DNA of 64,000 bases from Streptomyces sp. PsTaAH-137 (GTDB lineage: Bacteria > Actinomycetota > Actinomycetes > Streptomycetales > Streptomycetaceae): contig NZ_QLLY01000023.1 of assembly GCF_003259365.1 (NCBI RefSeq), positions 59,397 to 123,396 of the forward strand, given 5' to 3'. The position numbers were made by a program, and so were the translations under genes. The notes below the pieces were generated by a model. That model saw only the letters and a list, made by a program, of their open reading frames with translations, searched no databases and was not told the DNA's origin. Positions 60,363-64,000 of this stretch are shown here, one piece after another. How positions within the stretch are numbered: position 1 is the first letter of the stretch; every line of letters starts with the position of its first letter.

Positions 60363-61490
60363 TTACTGCGCGCCGGACTCGGCGTGCCGCGCGGCGAGTT
60401 GGGCGGTGCCCTGCTCGGTCAGCGAGCCGAAGAGACGCAGCCGGGAGATGCCGCCGTCCGGGTAGATGTCGATCCGGGCGTGCGTGCCGACCGCCGGGGC
60501 GTCGAGCACGAACCGGTGGTTGGTGTCGGGCTGGAGGCGGGTGCGGGGCAGCACCTCGACCCAGTCGCCCTCCGCGCCGTCGCGGACGGAGACGGACGCC
60601 CAGCCGGCGCTGTTGCCCTTCAGGTACGCCGTGTCGATCTCCAGGGCGCGGATCTCGGACTGGGCGGCCAGCTGGTAGCGGATCCAGTCGTTGCCCTGGT
60701 CGCGGCGGCGCCGGGTCTCCCAGCCGTCGTCCATCTTGCGGGAGTAGCCCGGCTGGATGGTGTTGGAGGCGGGCGAGTAGAAGAGGTTCGAGGCGTCCTC
60801 GGCGCGGCCGCCGTTGGCCAGGGCGACGACGTCGAAGGTGCCGAGCGTGGCGAGCCACTTCGGGTCCGGCACGACCTCGCCGTACACACGGAGGCGGGCG
60901 ATGCCGCCGTCGGGGTGCTGGTTGACGCGCAGGTGCGTGAAGCGCTGCTCGGCGTCGACCGCGAACCCGTTCGCCGCGTGGCCGCCGACCGCCGTACGGG
61001 GTACGAGCGTCGTCCACTTCACGTCGTCGGCGAGCAGCTCCTCCGGGGTGGGCGCGCCCGCCACGGAAGTGGCCTCGACGCTGACGGCCTGCGGGTAGTT
61101 GCCGCGGAAGTGGGCGGTGTCGACGACGATGCCGCGGATCACGCCGGGCGCGCCGAGCCGGACGAGCGCCCAGTCGTGGTCGTCGGCGGTGGGCCACGGG
61201 TGGTCGGCGCCGGTGCCGCGGCGACGGCGGGTCTCCCAGCCGTCCATGACCTTGCCCTTGTGGCCGAAGTGCTCCGGGTCGAACTCGGCGCGGCCGGGCA
61301 CGAGGAGGTTCTCGCGCTGGGCGAAGAACTCGTCGTTGGCGGCGATCACTCCGGCGCCGAGCGCCCGCGCGGCGAGGTCGACGTACCGGGTGAAGGGGAA
61401 GTCCGCGGTGCGGTAGTCGGCGTACGGGTCGCCGCCGCCGTAGGGGCTGGCGTCGCCGGTGAAGCTGGGTATCCCGGAGTTCGCGGACAT
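60363..61490 (-). CDS. alc: Allantoicase
   Basis: This 375-residue enzyme hydrolyses allantoate to ureidoglycolate and urea. It consists of two repeated allantoicase domains, seen from the duplicated motif DGWETRRRRGTG at about residue 82 and DGWETRRRRDQG at about residue 250. Other marks are AANDEFFAQRENLL and IRGIVVDTAHFRGNYPQAVS. ATG 61490 is given; a GTG at 61499 overlaps the allantoinase stop (GTGA) and has AAAGGA nearby, so it is an equally good start. It follows allantoinase in one operon. Confidence 0.93.
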   Translation of the reverse strand: MSANSGIPSFTGDASPYGGGDPYADYRTADFPFTRYVDLAARALGAGVIAANDEFFAQRENLLVPGRAEFDPEHFGHKGKVMDGWETRRRRGTGADHPWPTADDHDWALVRLGAPGVIRGIVVDTAHFRGNYPQAVSVEATSVAGAPTPEELLADDVKWTTLVPRTAVGGHAANGFAVDAEQRFTHLRVNQHPDGGIARLRVYGEVVPDPKWLATLGTFDVVALANGGRAEDASNLFYSPASNTIQPGYSRKMDDGWETRRRRDQGNDWIRYQLAAQSEIRALEIDTAYLKGNSAGWASVSVRDGAEGDWVEVLPRTRLQPDTNHRFVLDAPAVGTHARIDIYPDGGISRLRLFGSLTEQGTAQLAARHAESGAQ

Positions 61491-61495
61491 GGTGG

Positions 61496-62851
61496 TCACT
61501 TGTTCCTTTCGTCGCGCACGAGCAGCTTGCCCTGCGGGGCGGTGAACTCGCCGTCGGCGACGATGCGTTCGCCGCGCAGCCAGGTCGACTTCACGACGCC
61601 GTGCAGGGTCTTGCCCGCGTACGCGGTGACGCGGTTGCGGTGCTGGAGCTCCGCCGGGTCGACGGTGAACGTCTCCTCGGGGGCGAGGACGGCGAAGTCG
61701 GCGTCGCGGCCGACGGCGATGGCGCCCTTGCGGTCGTCGAGGCCGACGAGGGCCGAGGTCCGCTCGGACATCCAGCGGACCACGTCCTCCAGGGAGTGGC
61801 CGCGGGAGCGGGCGGCGGTCCAGATCGCCGACAGGCTCAGCTGGAGACCGGAGATGCCGCCCCACGCGGTGGCGAAGTCGTCGGTCTTCAGGTCGGCCGT
61901 GGACGGCGAGTGGTCGGTGACGATGCAGTCGATGGTGCCGTCGGCGAGGGCCTGCCACAGCAGGTCCTGGTTGGCGGCCTCGCGGATGGGCGGGCAGCAC
62001 TTGAACTCGCTGGCGCCGTCCGGGACTTCCTCGGCGGTGAGCGTGAGGTAGTGCGGACAGGTCTCGACGGTGACCTTGACGCCCTCGGCCTTGGCGGCGG
62101 CGATCAGCGGCAGCGCGTCGGAGGAGGACAGGTGCAGGATGTGGATGCGGGCGCCGATCCGCTTCGCGGTGTCGATGAGCCCCTTGATCGCGACGTCCTC
62201 GGAGACCCGGGGGCGGGTGGCGAGGTAGTCGTCGTACTTCGGGCCGCTGTGGTGCGGGGCGACGTCCAGCTCGTGCGGGTCCTCGGCGTGCACGATGAGC
62301 AGGCCGCCGAATCCGGCGATCTCGGCCATGGAGGCGGTGAGCTGCTCGCCGTTCAGGTGCGGGAACTCGTCCACGCCGGACGGCGACAGGAAGCACTTGA
62401 AGCCGAAGACGCCGGCGTCGTGCAGCGGGCGCAGGTCCTTGACGTTGTCGGGCAGCGCGCCGCCCCAGAAACCGACGTCGATGTGCGCCTTGCTCGCCGC
62501 CACCTCCTTCTTCGTCCGGAGGTTGTCGACCGTCGTCGTCGGCGGCAGGGAGTTGAGCGGCATGTCCACGAGCGTGGTGATGCCGCCGGCCGCGGCCGCG
62601 CGGGTGGCGGTCCAGAAGCCCTCCCACTCGGTGCGCCCCGGGTCGTTCACGTGGACGTGCGTGTCGACGATGCCGGGCAGCAGCACGTCGTCGCCGAAGT
62701 CCTCGATCCTGGCGCCCGCCGGTACCTCCGCGTCGTGCGCGAGCACCGCGGCGATCTTCCCCTGGGCCACCGCGACCGACGCGGGCCGCGTACCGTCGGG
62801 GGTGATGACGCGGGTCGAGCGCAGCACCAGTTCGACTTCGACGTCCGACAC
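61496..62851 (-). CDS. allB: Allantoinase
   Basis: This 451-residue amidohydrolase opens the allantoin ring to allantoate. It has the HxH motif LPGIVDTHVHVNDPGRTEWE, carboxylated Lys in GVFGFKCFLSPSG, His in LLIVHAEDP and IHILHLSSSDALP, and Asp in DCIVTDHSPST. These allantoinase-type sequences distinguish it from the dihydropyrimidinase at 13788. The start is GTG 62851 because GGGAGG precedes it by 6 nt; ATG 62869 is the alternative. It is divergent from an IclR regulator. Confidence 0.94.
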   Translation of the reverse strand: MSDVEVELVLRSTRVITPDGTRPASVAVAQGKIAAVLAHDAEVPAGARIEDFGDDVLLPGIVDTHVHVNDPGRTEWEGFWTATRAAAAGGITTLVDMPLNSLPPTTTVDNLRTKKEVAASKAHIDVGFWGGALPDNVKDLRPLHDAGVFGFKCFLSPSGVDEFPHLNGEQLTASMAEIAGFGGLLIVHAEDPHELDVAPHHSGPKYDDYLATRPRVSEDVAIKGLIDTAKRIGARIHILHLSSSDALPLIAAAKAEGVKVTVETCPHYLTLTAEEVPDGASEFKCCPPIREAANQDLLWQALADGTIDCIVTDHSPSTADLKTDDFATAWGGISGLQLSLSAIWTAARSRGHSLEDVVRWMSERTSALVGLDDRKGAIAVGRDADFAVLAPEETFTVDPAELQHRNRVTAYAGKTLHGVVKSTWLRGERIVADGEFTAPQGKLLVRDERNK

Positions 62852-62872
62852 CCTGGACCTCCCGTACATGAG

Positions 62873-62921
62873 TTCAACGTTCTGTTGAAGGAGTTTTCAC
62901 TCCGACTTCGGGAACCGTCAA
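62873..62921 (-). promoter_or_regulatory. Promoter and operator-like palindrome of the allantoin operon
   Basis: TTGACG (62921-62916) and AAAACT (62897-62892) are 18 bp apart on the minus strand. A palindrome TTCAAC-N5-GTTGAA covers 62873-62889 over the expected transcript start. A second, weaker TTTC/GAAA dyad lies at 62933-62948. Either could bind the divergent IclR protein. Confidence 0.55.
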
Positions 62922-63065
62922 GGCTCTAGACGTTTCCACAAAGTGAAATTATGATTCCGGTAGGCAGAACGTAGCTACCGACGAACTTCGAGGTCAAGAG
63001 ATCACCGGTCGGGAATCGCTCGGTAGGCTGCACCATCGCCTGCTTGTCCTCGAAAGGAACGCGCC

Positions 63066-63866
63066 GTGCCGACGTCCGACGCCAGCACCACCGACACTGC
63101 CAAGGCCACGCCCAGCGGCGGTGTCCAGTCCCTGGAGCGCGCCTTCGACCTCCTGGAGCGGATGGCCGACGCCGGCGGCGAGGTGGGCCTGAGCGAACTC
63201 TCCGCCAGCAGCGGCCTGCCCCTGCCGACGATCCACCGGCTGATGCGCACGCTGGTCGCCTGCGGTTACGTGCGTCAGCAGCCCAACCGCCGGTACGCGC
63301 TCGGCCCGCGCCTGATCCGGCTCGGCGAGTCGGCGGCCCGGCTGCTCGGCACGTGGGCGCGGCCGTATCTGGCCCGTCTGGTGGAGGAGACCGGCGAGAC
63401 GGCGAACATGGCGCTGCTCGACGGCGACGAGATCGTGTACGTCGCCCAGGTGCCGTCCAAGCACTCGATGCGGATGTTCACCGAGGTCGGGCGGCGCGTG
63501 CTGCCGCACTCGACCGGGGTGGGCAAGGCGCTGCTCGCCTACACCCCGGCGGACGAGGTGCGCTCGCTTCTGGGGCGGACCGGGATGCCCGCCGCGACCG
63601 AGAAGACGATCACTACGCCGGACGGTTTCCTGGACGCGCTGGAGGATGTCCGACGGCTCGGGTACGCCGTCGACGACAACGAGCAGGAGATCGGGGTGCG
63701 GTGTCTCGCCGTCTCCGTGCCGGACTCGCCGACCGCCGCCGCCATCTCCATCTCCGGGCCGGCCGGGCGCGTGACCGATGCCGCGACGGAGAAGATCGTG
63801 CCGGTGCTTCAGCAGGTGGCCCGCGAACTCTCGGCGGCACTGGCCAGCTCCGGCAACGCGTCGTAG
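63066..63866 (+). CDS. allR: IclR-family regulator, probable AllR
   Basis: This 266-residue regulator has an IclR winged HTH (VQSLERAFDLLERMADAGGE, LSELSASSGLPLPTIHRLMR) and a C-terminal effector domain (MALLDGDEIVYVAQVPSKHS and HSTGVGKALLAYTPADEVRS). GTG 63066 has AAAGGAAC upstream. In S. coelicolor the orthologous arrangement with allB and alc is controlled by AllR (SCO6246), a repressor that responds to allantoin pathway intermediates. Assignment here is by family and neighbourhood. Confidence 0.9.
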   Translation: MPTSDASTTDTAKATPSGGVQSLERAFDLLERMADAGGEVGLSELSASSGLPLPTIHRLMRTLVACGYVRQQPNRRYALGPRLIRLGESAARLLGTWARPYLARLVEETGETANMALLDGDEIVYVAQVPSKHSMRMFTEVGRRVLPHSTGVGKALLAYTPADEVRSLLGRTGMPAATEKTITTPDGFLDALEDVRRLGYAVDDNEQEIGVRCLAVSVPDSPTAAAISISGPAGRVTDAATEKIVPVLQQVARELSAALASSGNAS

Positions 63867-63899
63867 GGGTCACGGGTACGTCGCCGAGCGCGCCTTTCG

Positions 63900-64000
63900 T
63901 CGTGGCCGGTCGCGCAGTTCCCCGCGCCCCTGGGTCGTTCTTCGCCCGCGGCCCGGTGGCCGCTTCTCGCGCAGTTCCCCGCGCCCCTGGGTCGTTCTTC
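63900..64000. repeat. Third array of ~58-bp repeats, cut by the window edge
   Basis: Two copies of the GCGCAGTTCCCCGCGCCCCT unit begin near 63911 and 63969, about 58 bp apart, with nearly identical flanks (CTGGGTCGTTCTTC). They start about 35 bp after the regulator stop codon. Whether an inverted copy follows cannot be seen. Confidence 0.8.

Overview
The window is chromosomal DNA from a Streptomyces-type actinomycete. Support for this comes from very high GC with strong third-position G/C in every real frame, frequent GTG and a few TTG starts, many 4-bp ATGA/GTGA gene overlaps, several apparently leaderless genes, an RNase Sa homologue, an allantoin cluster laid out like the AllR locus of S. 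coelicolor, and Streptomyces-style intergenic repeats. I see no rRNA, tRNA, insertion sequence, prophage, CRISPR array or origin. Nearly all of the window is nutrient uptake, nitrogen and carbon catabolism, and regulation.

Layout. 1-5143 (minus): branched-chain amino acid ABC operon livK-H-M-G-F, with livF cut by the left edge. 5292-10586 (minus): peptide-type ABC operon (binding protein, two permeases, fused double ATPase), preceded by a probably leaderless 31-residue ORF ending in a cysteine-rich tail. 11105-20116 (minus): a reductive pyrimidine/hydantoin catabolism operon with NCS1 permease, luciferase-like oxidoreductase, dihydropyrimidinase, two beta-ureidopropionases, PucR regulator and a class III aminotransferase. 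20283-28480: a helical protein of unknown function, a divergent XRE regulator/methionine aminopeptidase pair around a 13-bp iterated motif, an FKBP lipoprotein, a two-component system, gamma-glutamyltransferase and an unknown anchored protein. 28653-31849 (minus): gluABCD glutamate-type ABC operon.

31968-44864 is a mixed metabolic stretch: SGNH esterase, methyltransferase, exonuclease III, isochorismatase-like hydrolase, MBL hydrolase, PcaL fusion, catalase plus ankyrin protein, amidohydrolase, alpha/beta hydrolase and MsrA. 44918-52660: a ROK kinase, a ribose/inositol-type ABC importer with two paralogous binding proteins, a GntR regulator and a divergent inositol dehydrogenase-like gene, tied together by shared operator-like motifs. 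53032-60311: P450, ROK regulator, second two-component system, secreted RNase Sa homologue, EamA exporter and SDR. 60363-63866: allantoicase, allantoinase and a divergent IclR regulator.

The nitrogen theme is strong: pyrimidine rings, allantoin, glutamate, branched-chain amino acids and peptides are all served here. The most interesting unexplained items are the Cys-tailed leader ORF before the peptide transporter, the pyrimidine operon that has a luciferase-like oxidoreductase where a classical dihydropyrimidine dehydrogenase would be expected, the 13-bp iterons between two leaderless divergent genes, the TTTGTCAGRACA operator set of the sugar regulon, a 30-bp perfect palindrome over the RNase promoter, and a family of ~60-bp repeats arranged as large inverted repeats downstream of genes.
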